64,000 nt of DNA, from assembly GCF_051014445.1 (NCBI RefSeq), contig NC_135137.1, positions 26,785,501 through 26,849,500 on the forward strand. The letters run 5' to 3'. The notes beneath the pieces were generated by a model, which was not told the DNA's origin, did not search any database, and saw only the letters and a program-made list of their open reading frames with translations. Numbering within the stretch: the first letter of the stretch is position 1; every line of letters begins with the position of its first letter. This stretch comes from Colletes latitarsis (lineage: Eukaryota; Arthropoda; Insecta; Hymenoptera; Colletidae). Shown here piece by piece: positions 47,333-59,921 of the stretch. A program made the position numbers and the translations under genes.

Positions 47333-47752
47333 TAACGTAAATACAGAAAATTTTGACGAACTTGCGTTTTTTATTGTAATATGCATTTCATACAAAACAA
47401 AAAATTATGAAAAAGGAATAGTGTTGCTTAAAAGATAATCTTTTTAATTTCTTATTCTTTTCTTTTGTTACAACATTACGTAAATACAGATAATTTTGAC
47501 GAACTTACTTTATTGTCATATGCATTTCATACAAAATAAAAGAGTGTAAAAAAGGAATAGTGTTGCTTAAAAGATAATCTTTCTAATTTCTTATTCTTTT
47601 CTTTTGTTACAACATTACGTAAATACAGATAATTTTGACGAACTTACTTTATTGTAATACGCATTTCATACAAAACAAAACAAAAGAGTATAAAAAAGGA
47701 ATAGTGTTGCTTGAAAGATAATCTTTTTAATTTCTTATTCTTTTCTTTTGTT
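47333..47752. repeat. ~140-bp tandem repeat, three copies
   Basis: The unit from ACGTAAATACAG through AATTTTGACGAACTT, GGAATAGTGTTGCTT and TAATTTCTTATTCTTTTC repeats near 47335, 47478 and 47617. Copies 2 and 3 are the most alike. Confidence 0.93.
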
Positions 47753-47834
47753 CTCAATTTCAATTTGAATTTATTGGATTTTATTTTCTTACAGATACTG
47801 TCTTTAGCGGTCTCTGATAAAATGTATTTATATA

Positions 47835-48229
47835 CAGGGTGAACTACGTAACTTGATCAGTTTAATTTATTCTATTACTGGTGGTCCATTCAAAATGTCT
47901 TTTTATCTAGTATAACATGGTTTAGGAAAAGCTTTGAGATGAGTGTACAGAATTTGTTTGCTAATTGTTTTTGTTTCAAAGTTTTCAAGGTGACCTATAG
48001 TTTTCTATTAAGAAACTTATTTTTTTATACACTTATCGTTCAGTGGATATTAAGACGAATTCGGCAAGCAAAATAATAAATACATTTTTTCTATTTAAAC
48101 AGAAAAAATGTTAAGAAGAATTCTCAGTTGTAAACATTTTGCATGTTTAGTATACCTATTACAAAAATTTAGCATACTCGTTTTAAAGTTCTTCCTAAAC
48201 CATGTTATACTAGATAAAAAATCGCCCTG
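47835..48229. mobile_element. Third TA-MITE family
   Basis: A 395-bp element after TA at 47833-47834. The subterminal inverted repeat TTATCTAGTATAACATGG with TTTAGG is matched at 48193-48220 (CCTAAACCATGTTATACTAG). Termini are CAGGGTGA and inverted CAGGGCGA. The right flank is CA, not TA. Confidence 0.8.
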
Positions 48230-48231
48230 CA

Positions 48232-49744
48232 TATCAGAATTTCGATGCATTGATAAACGTGTACATTTCTTGCTAAAATCATAGTAGATCGGTATTCATG
48301 ATTCATTCTATTATAACTCGAATTTCGTTAATCTAAATAACAAAAAGTGTAAATTAGTTTCTATTAAAAAAAATCTAGAGGATTATCTGTTTTTGCCCTG
48401 TCGGTTGCCACTCTTTTTCTAATTAAAAAATTTGTTGCACACAGTTTTGCCTCTTTAAACCATTTAAATAAAAAAAAATTTTGTTTTAATTAAATCTAAT
48501 ACTTTACGTATGTATATGGGTCATTCTATACATATTATAAAAACTATGTTAGCATAAATTGCTACTTTATAAACGTCTTATTTTTTGTTTACAGGTAAAG
48601 TACACATATTTAAATACACATTCAATTTTGCATAGGATAAATTTATATCTGATTTTTTATAGTTATAATGTATCTTCAGAAAATTAATGCTCCAGAATTC
48701 GAAGAATACTGAGTAATGGGAACCATTTTCACGCGTAATTTAACCATTCGTACCGTTTAATATTTCATATTTAACAAAAGTGTTTTTATTAAATGCACTT
48801 TACCTCGAATAATAACTACATACGTTGTCTGAACGAACATGATTTATGTAATATAAACATTTCAGCTCTTCATTTGATTCCTCTTTAGTATTCAAAAGTT
48901 GATTGTCAATATTTAGAAATGAATTATACAAAAAAAACAAAACCTTATTAAAGATAAATCAGTAATGAATGTTGGTTAATGAAAAAGATAAAATGAGAGA
49001 GGAAAATGTGTAAAGTTAGAAATAATTTAATCTTAAAATTTACACTGAGTCAAAATAATAATGTTGTCAGAAATGAATGAATCAATCAGTCATATACCTA
49101 TTAAAATAATGATTAATGAAGATCTTAAAAAGCTGTTTCAATATTCGTTTATAATAATATCTACTAAAGTTGACAATTTCCAAAAGCTATACAAACAATC
49201 TAAGGTCGTCTTTAATCGACTGTTTATCAATAGTACCATTTTTAATTTTTTATTAATTTTTAAAATTATTTCTTTCATTTAATCGAAAACAAATTGTATG
49301 CTTTGATAATGCTTTATTACTAAATATATCTTAATAGGTTTGTGTAGATACAATACATGTTTCATAGCTGTGTTAAAAACCATGAAATTAAAAAAATCCT
49401 GTATCTAAAAAGTTATTTAAAACAAATGAAATTTTAATAAAATCAGTCCGCACAAAACAAACGTAAAATTTACTTGTAATTGTTTTCACAATAAAATAAT
49501 GCTCATTATTCTACAAAACAAAACAATATGAAGTGAGACAAAAGGGAAGCAAACTCATAAAATATAATGTCACGAAAATGCTTGCTGATCGTATAAATTA
49601 TTTTTTCTTTATCTTCTGTTTTGTTGCGTAATACAATCAGGAAGAAGACATTCTGGTCGAAACATGGAAAATATTTATGGCACGATTTAAATGATTTTGA
49701 AGAAGGAATGTCACGGAAGAAAGATCTTTTTTGAGGTCGTTAAT
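48232..49744. other. AT-rich spacer, nothing recognised
   Basis: AT-rich; a 73-codon frame at 49061-49282 has no recognisable motif. Confidence 0.5.
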
Positions 49745-50899
49745 ATCTTTTAAAAATTTAGGCACTTGTCGATTTTTCTTAAAAATTCGTTTTTGATTTT
49801 TAGTAATTTTGTTTGACGCCCTACATAAAAGTTGTTTAATACTTTTTCATAGGTATCCATAAACTCTAGTTTCTCCCAAAATTTCATTGAAATATATTCA
49901 CTATTGTAGGAATTATGGCTGTTTGAAGATTGGGCCATTTTTATGGGCTTTTTTTACTTCACGGTGTTAAAAAACAACTTTTCGAATGTTCTTGGAATTC
50001 CTACATATTCTCCATCAAAATACGCGTTGTTTGCCGTTTGAAACATTAAAATCCTCCAATCCGTTCAGAAGTTATGACGTTTTAAAAATACGCAAGAAAT
50101 TTTGGAGTGACATTTCTGGCCCGAAATTATATTTTCGGTAAGGAATTTTTTTCTCGAAAATGGTTAGGATTTCGGAGGTCTGTCTATTGACAAAAAAGAA
50201 TTAGAATTGACCCCTGCAACCAAAAACAATTTTTCCAGAATGATTTGAAATTTTTTTCCGCCGAAAATTGTAGGCACCTACTCTCTGTCAATTTTTCTTA
50301 AAAATTCGTTTTTCATTGTTAATAAATTTGTTTGACGTCCTACGGAAATTTTGTTTAATACTTTTTTATAGGTAACTATGAGCTCTACTTCCATACTAAA
50401 TGTCTTTAAGATACGTTCACTATTGCAGAAGTTATGGACGTTTGAAGATTGGGCCATTTTTATGGGGGTTTTCTCACATTACAGGGTTAAGGAATAACTT
50501 TTCGAATATTCTTGGAATTTCTACATATTCTCCACTAAAATATGCGTTGTTTACATTTCGAAAAATTAAAATCCTCCAATCCGTTCAGAAGTTATGACAT
50601 TTTAAAAATTTGCATGAAATTTTAGGACAGCATTTCTAGTCTCACGTTAGATTTTCGGTAAAGAATTTTTTTCTCGAAAGTTCGTAGGATTTCGAAGATA
50701 TATGTATTGACCAAAAATGATTGTAATTGATCGCTGTAACTAAATATAATTTTTTTAGAATGATTTGAAATTTTTCTAACTTAATTTTTTAATAACTTTT
50801 TAACGAAGCCTCAATCATCAAATTAATTTTGATTTTCGTCTTATTTTGGCCTCTGAAATCTCCCATTAAAATGTTTCCCAATGATGAACGAACACCCTG
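49745..50899. mobile_element. Family X element, left-truncated
   Basis: Starts inside the family at GGCACTTGTCGATTTTTC and runs through two central blocks (TTCAGAAGTTATGA at about 50061 and 50584) to the intact right end CGAACACCCTG at 50899, then TA. Confidence 0.85.
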
Positions 50900-50901
50900 T
50901 A

Positions 50902-52579
50902 TTTTAATATTTTAAGTCTAAGATGATCTATGATATGATCTAATCCATATTTTGTTTATCAATTGTATACTTTGTAACCGGATCTATGGGCTCGAGTTGA
51001 GATTCTAAGATCTTTAATTTTGTTAATAAATAGAATTAACTTTTCGTTAAACACAGTTTGAGAAACTGTCTAAGCAATCGATGATAAATTCAGAGCTATT
51101 ATGTTCGCCACGTGAAGGTTTCCGCGCGTGACCGCGTAAAAATGACCCTTAATGACACGCGTCGCTGGGTGTTACGCAAGATTGATTACGCTTTCTCCTA
51201 ACACCTGCGAACTTCATTACAGACACTTTTACCTGATTAACCTAGAACCGGGACGCAAATTAATCCATGTTTGCGTTCACGTGTTTTCGATTGTCCCGGC
51301 ATTTATTCGCCGTGAAATCATCCATAATCGCGTTTTCCGTTTAGCTTTCCTCTTATGTAGAGCGCTTATCTTCGATCCCGTCGTCCAACGAAACTTAGGA
51401 CGAAATAATAGTAATCTTGGTAATGATTTGCCACTTTCGCCGCTGATCTTGTATCTTCAGCGACGTTAATCGGCGTGCTATCCTAGTCGAGTAAGGAGTA
51501 CGCAAAAGGAGTATGGAAATTCTTTGGAGAACTTCGCAGAGTTAGTCTCTCTACTACGCAAAAATGATCGCTCGATTAAATTTTATTTTCGTCGTGACAC
51601 TGATTTCTAATCGAACCACCGTAAGAATTCTCTCGTCTATCCGTAAGATGAAGCGAATTCGTGCAAATTTTATTCACGAATAACGAATAAAAATTTTAAA
51701 TTCGGTCGAAAAATAGACGCGACTTCGTATCAATATCGGTTTAGAAATGGATTACAGTTTATGAATGAGTTTTCGAATGAAATATAAATGAAAATTCACG
51801 ACTATATCTAAAGTTTAGACTTGCTACTTATGAATAAAATTTTCCCAATTCTGTGGCGAAGTTTAAAAATTATTTCAGCGAATGCTGATATAAAATATTG
51901 TTCGTTTTGTTGAATTTTCTAAACTACAACCAAACAGGGTACGTTCTTATTTTTGTGTGTTATTAAAAATATAAAGAAAAGAAAGAAAATCTTGAAATTT
52001 AATCGTCAATAACTTTTGTAATACGCACTTTTGTTGTAAGAGCATTTTATGGTTAGTGCACTACCAAACATTTCACGATGTAAGCTTAGATTTTAAAGAC
52101 ATGAAAGGGTGGCCCAAAATTGATATTACTATCGATCATACTAAAAATTGGAGCAAAACAACAACGTTTATAAATCTAATTTACAACAATTTTTGTAATA
52201 CTCATTTTTGCAACGAGCTATCCAATCAATTGCAATCTTATAAATTCTTTTTAATATTTAAAGACACGTATTTACAAAACTATTCTTCCTACGTCAACGT
52301 CGAATATATTTTAAGGTAATGCAAATTTTTGAATACGAAATTTATACATTTTTACTATTGAATTGTAATAATTAAGTTATGTAATTATAAGAAAGTGACA
52401 TGCAATACGATTTGACAAGAACATGTAGAATTAAACGTGCTTAACGTTATGTTTATAAAACTAAAGTGAAATAATATATGTATATATAACTGTGAAAAAC
52501 ATTATACCTATATTAAAGAAAATGGAATCAATATAAAATACAGCACCAACGGTTATTATTGAAAATTAGTATGAATATA
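50902..52579. other. GC-richer island (51.09-51.74 kb), AT-rich flanks
   Basis: The part at about 51090-51740 is GC-richer, with a 105-codon frame on + (51152-51469) that has no recognisable domain. The rest is AT-rich; an 87-codon frame at 52056-52319 is also unassigned. Confidence 0.35.
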
Positions 52580-53857
52580 CAGGGTGTTCGGCCACTCCTG
52601 GGGAAAATTTTAATGGGAGATTCTAAAGGCCAAAATAAGACGAAAATCAAGAATATCAATTTGTTGATTGAGGCTTCGTTAAAAAGTTATTAAAAAATAA
52701 AATTACAAAATTTCAAATCGTTCTAAAAAAATTATTTTTGGTTGCAGGGTCAATTACAATCATTTTTGGTCATTACACATACTTTCGAAATCCTACACAC
52801 TTTCGAGGAAAGAAATCTTTACCGAAAATATAATTTTTGGCCAGAAATGCTTTCTCGAATGCAAATATTTAAAATATCATAACTTCTGAACGAATTGGAG
52901 GATTTTAATGTTTCAAAATGCAAACAGCGCCTATTTTGATGAAGAATATTTAGAAATTCCAAGAATATTCGAAAAGTTATTCCTTAACCCTGTAATGTGA
53001 GACAACCCTCATAAAAATGGCCCAATCTTCAAACATCCATAACTTCTACAATAGTGAACACATCTCAATGAAATTTAGCATGGAAGTGGACCTTATGGAT
53101 ACCTACAAAAAAGTATTACACAACTTTTCCGTAGAACGTCAAACAAATTTATTAAAAATGAATAACGAATTTTTAAGAAAAATCGACAAGGGGGGTAAGT
53201 GTCTAAAATTTTCGGCGGATAAAAAATTTCAAATCGTTCTGGAAAAATTGTTTTTGGTTGCGGGGGTAAATTACAATCATTTTTGGTGAATACACATACC
53301 TCTGAAATCCTACCCTCTTTCGAGAAAAACATTCAAGTAGTTGTTGAAAGTTTTCGGTAAAATTAAAAAATTTCAAATCGTTTTGGAAAAAATATTTTCA
53401 GTGGCAGGGGTCAATTACAAGCATTTTTGGTCAAAAGACATACCCCCGAAATCCTGCGCATTTTCAAGAAAAAAATTCAGTACGAGCGGAACTTCAAACG
53501 TTAATAACTTTTTAATGAGACCTCCATCAACAAATTGGTATTCTTGATTTTCGTTTTATTTTGGCCGCAGAATCTGCCATTAAAATGTTTCCTTGGGGTC
53601 ATATAGGACTCAAATTTCACTGAAAAGCAAAGTGATTGATTTATAACTGTAATGAGCGTAATCATAATTATAATTGTAAACAACCAGCCAATTTTGAGAA
53701 CTATAAAAGTTAGAAAAACTCGCATACTCAGATATATTAATCTACAGATAATGAATAAAACACATGTATTTCAAATTGATACGAGACTTTTTTGGTCATA
53801 ACAGTTAAAAAAATAATAAATTTTCCATAAAATAGTACTGAAACTTGACACGTAACA
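52580..53857 (-). repeat. 1.26-kb inverted duplication, arm 2
   Basis: Reverse-complement partner of 45353-46604. The intact X terminus CAGGGTGTTCGGCC begins at 52580 after TA. The far end stops at about 53857, where both arms share TTACGTGTCAAG and then diverge. In the outer 250 bp the arms differ by little more than a T-run length. Confidence 0.92.
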
Positions 53858-54189
53858 TTTAAAAAAATTCCGTTACAGGATTTGAAACGTTCCATTGCAT
53901 GAATTTATCTGACTACGCGGTTTATTCGTAGATTTATAGATACTTTTTTCAAAATTTATTAACCATCTACGGCTACAATTATGATTACGCTCATCGCATA
54001 TATAAATTTATCACTCTGCCAAATTGCAATAAATCGATTAGAGCTGCATCTGAAATTTTCTTTGTTTGACTAATAAAAAATTCACAACATTTACACCGAA
54101 TTAGGAAAACTCAAGTTCGTGCAAAGACTTCATAATTCAGATACAACCGAAAAAACGAAATATTTAATATCACATATTAAAGCAAAACA

Positions 54190-54309
54190 ATATTTATCTA
54201 TTCCATTTCTGTGCCTAGTGTAAGAATATTTTCAAAAGCTGGTCAAAATCTTTCCGAAAGACGAACAAGAATACAACACAAATATACAAATATCTGTGAT
54301 AAAGTGTAA
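54190..54309 (+). pseudogene. hAT transposase C-terminal remnant
   Basis: From 54214, 31 codons read PSVRIFSKAGQNLSERRTRI and continue to a TAA stop at 54307-54309. This is the conserved end of the hAT dimerisation domain (family pattern YLSIP..S.PSER.FSKAG...S.RR.RL). Just upstream YLSIP is present at 54191-54205 in another frame, so one frameshift separates the halves. The rest of the transposase is missing or unrecognisable; dead remnant. Confidence 0.85.
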
Positions 54310-54423
54310 TAAAAGAAATAAAGTTTACATGATTCTTTTATAATTAATATCTACCGTACATTCTCCTGAATCATTTGTATTCAGTTTTACGATATCTTAG
54401 CGATAATCATACTTCTATCCGTA

Positions 54424-55706
54424 CAGTGCTGTGAATAATCAAAGTAAGAATCAATGTAACTTTTAAAAATACCATATTTTTATATTTCTATATTATAATC
54501 CAAAACAAACACAAGGAAAAAGATTTTAAAAGTGCTTTTTAAGTTGTGAATAAGTATAAACTCAGTATTAATTTCCATATTTTTCCAGTCAATATTTCGT
54601 GGATTTTTCTGACTTTCCTATAACTTGTAATAATCGATCAAACATACTATCAATTAATACATTTAATGTGTTTTTAGGAATCTCTGTCTATTGCAAATAC
54701 TATTTGTTCTTTGAGTTCTGGGATATTATTTATTAACGGCCTGTCCTGGCCGCAAACTTTCGTTGCTGGAGTACCGCAGAGGTTCTCAATGGAGTTTAAG
54801 TCCTGACTTAACGCTAGCCATGGTAATATGTAATTTGATTCCAATTCTAGAAACAACTTTTTACTGAAAGAAGCAATATAAATAGGGGCATTATCCTGCT
54901 GGAATATTGTTTCATTGTCTTCTGTTAATATTATAAACAGCAACAGATGATCGTGATTTGTTGACATCCAGCAGCATTAATTCTGCCTTTTACAAAAACA
55001 ATTTCATTTTTTTATTCTTTTTAAACATTACCCAGATCATTACAGAGCCGTCTCTCTAAACTCTTCGTGACATAATTCTTCTCTTTTTTTCTTAATAATA
55101 ACTTAAACTCTCCGACTTATCTAGATTTTTGTTTTCATCACTAAATGTAACGTGCATTACCCTTCTGAATGTATTTTTTTGCAAACTGTAATCTTGTTTC
55201 CATATGCACTTTTTAATGCTGATTTTTAAAAATATTTCTGATACTTTTTGCCAGATTTTGCAATCCATTTTTAAGTAAGATTTGGAACGATATTTTAAAT
55301 TAAATTGCTTCAACATTTTTGACGATGAAGCTCCATTTTTTGATATTTCTCTAAAAACTGTACGCTTCACGGTAGAAGAAAATTGAAAATTGAAAGCCGT
55401 CTTGATCGTTTGTTTTTGTCATAGTTTTCAATACCAAGCTTTAGGAAATTCTTTCCTATACGCTGTGATTTGTTGATAATACTAGCAATTTGTCGCTGGT
55501 TTCTTCCACAGCTCTTTAGCTCAATTATTCTCTGCTTTTCTATTTTGCTCGACTAAGAACCACGTGTCATGGCGCAGAAGCAGAATATTTTGAACAAACT
55601 TGATAAGGAAATATTTTTAAACACTTACTATAATGCTATCTCTTTATATGAGTATGAGGCAACAAAGTACAAATGGCAAATGAGTTTATAAATATTCACA
55701 GTCACA
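54424..55706 (-). mobile_element. Decayed Tc1-like transposon
   Basis: About 1.28 kb enclosing the pseudogene at 54589-55570. The left end CAGTGCTGTGAATAAT follows TA at 54422-54423; the inverted right end reads TGTGACTGTGAATA (about 55706 inward). An inner copy of the same motif, GTGAATAAGTATAAACTCA (54546-54564), matches the right-hand GTGAATATTTATAAACTCA (55681-55699 inverted) at 17 of 19 positions, suggesting direct repeats within the terminal repeat. Confidence 0.7.
54589..55570 (-). pseudogene. Tc1-like transposase pseudogene
   Basis: Read on the minus strand from ATG at 55570: MTRGS, a stop, then KIEKQRIIELKSCGRNQRQI (helix-turn-helix). Further on come VTFSDENKNLDKSES (first catalytic Asp), SRRV and GSVMIWVMF, FVKGRINAAG, FQQDNAPI (second Asp), LPWLALSQDLNSIENLCG (catalytic Glu in IEN) and NIPELKEQIVFAIDRDS, ending near KSTKY at 54589. 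About 327 codons in total, close to the usual 340, but with several stops and frameshifts. The two open pieces (54674-54967 and 55092-55370) are fragments of this one gene. Confidence 0.9.
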
Positions 55707-56179
55707 TTCGCCTATTCCTCTGATATTGAACCAATAGCTCAAAAGTTCAAAAATATAAACAGACATTTTCTTCTCTGTACAGGTTCTTGTTATCGAACAC
55801 TAAACAGAGGCAGACGGAATCTGATGATTAGATTGTGGATTCTTATACAAATTCATATTTTTATTAATAGAATTAATGAAATGGACTACTACTAGAACCA
55901 CCAAAGCAGTCAAAATGACCCATTCGTAATTTCTAATAAAACATTAGAGAATAAATACACATTTCCACTGCATTATACATTTCATCACGTATCTATCATT
56001 TTAATTCTTTGGTACAAATAAACACACTATAATTATCAGTAGTTTCAGTATTAAATAAATCACTGAATTAAAGTTACCCATAAATGCATAAACATTCGCA
56101 ATCTACCGATGATTCTTAAAAGCATCGAGGAAGGAAACTAGAAAAAGGACTCAAATTTATGATTATTTATATGACTACT

Positions 56180-56870
56180 CGTCTCGTTTGAATAGAGCTG
56201 TGACTCACTATATCTTCCTGAACCACCGAGATCAACATCCTCCTCCTACTATGCCACGGGCATTCAGTTTCAATCATGGTTCAGCGACTCAAGTGCGATG
56301 TAAATACATAAACGTTATCGTAAGCGTGTCGTTTGAAACGAACGTAACGACGATATCCTCCCTTCCTTAGCTTTTCCACCCCCGTAGAGCATCGACCACC
56401 CAATCCAACCATTTTCACGGCGCACACGCGTGCTCGCGCAATTGCTGTCCATCACCCCGAGCTCCGCGTCCCCTGGAGTCGTCTCTGAACCTACAACCGT
56501 AGTACAACCCACGAGCAACGGGAAAACCCACCCCTAGATACTGTTACCCGCTAATTGAGCGTCTAGGGGATTTCACAATTTTCGTATGCCATTCTCCTAC
56601 CCCTGGTCAGATTCTCTTCGCCCTGCGATCTTCGTTTCCTGCGTATCTGATTTCGAAGAATACGTCCCACACTTCATCACTTTTCCCTCTCCTTTTCTCT
56701 TACAATTTCGCGTATCGCGTTTCGCTTTCTATTAGGGTGTGCGTTGGACAGACGCTGCTTCCTGTTACGCGTCACCTTGATACACTATGACCCCTGGCAG
56801 AAAGTTTCCGATCGTACGCATTAATACAAATTTTACGAAGAAACGCAGTGTTTCGTAATCATTGTATATA
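56180..56870. other. GC-richer unique island
   Basis: The most GC-rich stretch of the right third; overlapping frames of 60-67 codons without recognisable domains. Flanked by a short direct repeat (CAAATTCATATT and TATTAATAGAATTAATG at about 55845 and 56990). Confidence 0.4.
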
Positions 56871-57199
56871 ATCTGGACCGATGGGGAATGCAGGGGAGTT
56901 CTTTAGGAAGTAATTAACTAGAAAATAATACAAACTTTCACTAATTTTTAAAAAGATAAAATTATCTGAGGAAAAAGGTTGCGGATCTTTATGCAAATTC
57001 ATATTTGTATTAATAGAATTAATGGAATGGGAGGACTCTCTTTACAGAGGGTTGTCTCATCCCCTAAATATAATAATTCGTATCTTACTTTAAGGAGGGA
57101 AACCACTGTGACGGCTGAAGATAAAGGCAATTTTCAAGTTGTCGAAAGTACATTTCTTGAACTACTTCTTGCAAAACTTTCGTAGAAAAATATTAATTA

Positions 57200-57560
57200 T
57201 TATAGCTATAATAGGTACCAGCGTGAAAGACTAACTCGGGGTCCGTGACGTGAACGTTATGGAGGGAGGTATACTGTTTTAGGAATTGTCGACTCTTACC
57301 TCCGTTAGGCTAGATCATATTGCAAGCAAAAGTGGAAAACACTCAGAGTGACTAAAATTGAGAGAAATGTTCAACATTTGTTTAATATATACATTCTAAA
57401 ATCGTTTAACAAACTGAAGTACATATGTAGTTTCTTTTACAAATTGCATGATTCTCGTATGATAGCTCAGCTTAAAAACACATTCTTTTAGTGAGAATAT
57501 CTGGTCCTCATGTATTTCTTCTTTCTTATTTTTAAACTTTGTTTTCCATGTTTCTGACAA
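57200..57560 (-). repeat. Dispersed repeat carrying an empty X site
   Basis: The reverse complement aligns with 5340-5476 and then with 6650-6740, i.e. with both flanks of the X element at 5477-6649, and weakly with 5200-5240 (AGGACCAGATAT). Here the sequence is continuous across the point of insertion (TTGCAATATGATC), apart from about 45 bp of difference further on. Confidence 0.75.
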
Positions 57561-57779
57561 AGTATGGTGTTAGTATTGTGGGTGAACATTTAATGACTTG
57601 ACTTGTAACATTTACCTCGTTGATACAGTTCCAAGAATTGGAGGGGAATATTTCGATAATATTATAAATACATATGGAAAAATAACATATATAGGGTTCA
57701 TTTTATTACCTTCATACATTTCTATATTCCTTTTAAATTACTTTATAATAAACTTCTAAATAAGAGCATAATAATCTTA

Positions 57780-58800
57780 AAATCAGACATTTTAACATCT
57801 TATATTATCATTCAATTTCCATATTCCCTTTCCTTCGTTGACTTCTTTACACTGACTACATTTCACTGCATTTTTAAAAGTTCCAAGATTTCTTATCAAT
57901 TCTGAATAATTTCGTTCCAATCTACCACACCTCTTGTTCCGTTCTTTGGAACTTCTGCTATTACTTTTTCGTTCCTTTATGTTGTATTTCCATTTCCAAA
58001 CTTGAAGTTCTAGCGTTTATTTTCTTCTTCCTCCTTGGTTATCTTCTTTTTTGTAAATAGGTAGATAGACAATCTTCTTTTTCATCCTTGCTTTTTTTTT
58101 TACAATTTCGTACTTGTCTCTTACCTTTCAGTCCTTTCTTTTTCTTGTGCTCGCTTCGGTGCTCTGCTTGCTTCTCATCAGTATTTTATTTTCATCCTCG
58201 CTTCTCTTACGCGTTTCTTCGTGTTACCTCTCATACCTCTTACATTTTATCTTTTTTACATGTAATTAGCTTTTTCTTTTTCTCAATTTTCTCAAACGTT
58301 CTCTTCCGTTTTACCGTCTTGAGATATTTTCACCTTTTTTCTATAATTCTCATACCATCTTCTTCCCTTGCTTGCTTGTTACGTTTAGCCTTCTATGTAC
58401 GTTTACATGCATATTTATTTTTCCTGTGTATTTTTTATCCTTATATATCATCAGAATTTTCACAACATTTTCTTGTCCTTTGTCTTTGTGGCATACTTCA
58501 CTCGTTTCTTTTTCTATATCTTGACTTTTTCATGCGAATTTATTTTTCACGCTCGTTTCATTTTTCCACCTCACCTTGCTGCCTCATTTTCTAATATTTT
58601 CTTTATTCTTTAATTTTCTGTGTTATTCTAGCGTTTCAATTCACAATATTTTCTCTTTCTCCACTTTTCCGCGTAACTTTCTTTGTTACTTTCCACTTGA
58701 CTTCTTCAAGTATGCATTCTCGACTTTCATATTTCTTACCATTTCGTATCCTCTTTTATTTTCTATTATTTCGTCAATTTAGTTTCCACTCCTTCCTATG
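57780..58800 (+). repeat. Polypyrimidine-rich tract, ~1 kb
   Basis: The plus strand is dominated by T and C (TTCTTT, CTTCT and TTTTC runs) for about 1 kb. A 168-codon frame (58088-58594) and three overlapping + frames result from the scarcity of A and G needed for stops; the predicted residues are almost only F, S, L, C, Y and I. Not called as a gene. Confidence 0.7.
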
Positions 58801-58820
58801 TGTTAATTTTTTCTTACATA

Positions 58821-58910
58821 CAGGGTATTCGTTCGACAAAAACATGGTTATCAGGCGTACTCATACTAGAATAATATTATCTAAGACTTTTGGAATAATA
58901 GACAGAAAGT
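58821..58910. mobile_element. Orphan CAGGGTATTCG end
   Basis: TA followed by CAGGGTATTCGTTCGAC resembles the left end of an X-like MITE, but the sequence leaves the family after 11 bases and no partner end was found. Confidence 0.3.
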
Positions 58911-59392
58911 AGACATCAGTGAATGAAAATTTGAAGCGATCATGGATGTGAAAAAATTTAATATCATAGAATGGTGTAATTTATTTTAAGAAAGATAAAG
59001 AATATTTTTCCAGTAGACATTATAATCATGCATAAAAAATTTATTTATTTAAATTTCTATAAAGAGGGCTAATTCCAAGGTTGAAAACGTTAAGAATCGT
59101 TATTTTCGTGCTTTAAGGAAAGATGAAATTTTATTTAATGATACCCATTTTGAACTCGTATTATTAAATGTTACATTTATTTCTAGCTTTTAGATTTGAA
59201 AAATTTAGCATAATTAACTATGGAAGATTCGACAAATTTTAACTTTAAAAACTTACTAATTACCTGACAATAACCTAATAATTTTATTAAAACCTATAAA
59301 AGGTTTTTACTATTTCGTATTAGTTCGAATTTCTTTACAGAAAGAAAGAAATTTTAAAGATTTAATAAAGTCAAAATTTTAAGCGACTCTTA

Positions 59393-59921
59393 CAGTGAGT
59401 GCAAAAAGTATTCGTACAGTGCTAATTACGACTAAAATGCTGAATAATAATTTTTTAAACGACCATGTTACATGTATATTCCAAAGTCTGTAGAACAACA
59501 ATATCAAATAAACAAAAAAAATATTTATATTATTTATATAAATATCAAGAAAAATGACAGAAATGAACGCGTTATAAGTATTCGTACAGTTACAGTTTAT
59601 TACATCTATGATTCAAATTTTGTTGTGTAAACAAAACATAATTAGTTTCAAATATCACTTACTTATACTAGGCTTAGACACGTTGTCTGGAATTGTAGCA
59701 CAAACATACAGAACAGTATTTATCATTACTGTAGCAACATGAGTAAAAAAAGTAAGGAAACTGCCGTACAAAAGCGAAAGATAATTATTAATTTGCATAA
59801 CCAATGCAAAAATTTATCTGAAATATCGCGTATTTTAACAAGACCAAGATCTACAATACAAGGAATCAGCGATAGATACGGATTAGGAAAAACATTGCAA
59901 AATCGTGGAAGTGGACGACCA
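59393..59921 (+). mobile_element. Tc1-like transposon, 5' part
   Basis: TA (59391-59392) followed by CAGTGAGTGCAAAAAGTATT and CGTACAGT, the typical Tc1-like end. The 15-bp motif AAGTATTCGTACAGT occurs at 59406-59420 and again exactly at 59576-59590, a two-binding-site (IR/DR) end as in Minos or Sleeping Beauty type elements. The element breaks off at 59921 in the transposase gene, where X-family sequence begins. Confidence 0.9.

Noticed and set aside
58088..58594. 168-codon frame, longest after the transposase
   Set aside because: Explained by the pyrimidine-rich strand, which rarely forms stop codons. Low-complexity residues and overlapping frames in the same direction; no domain.
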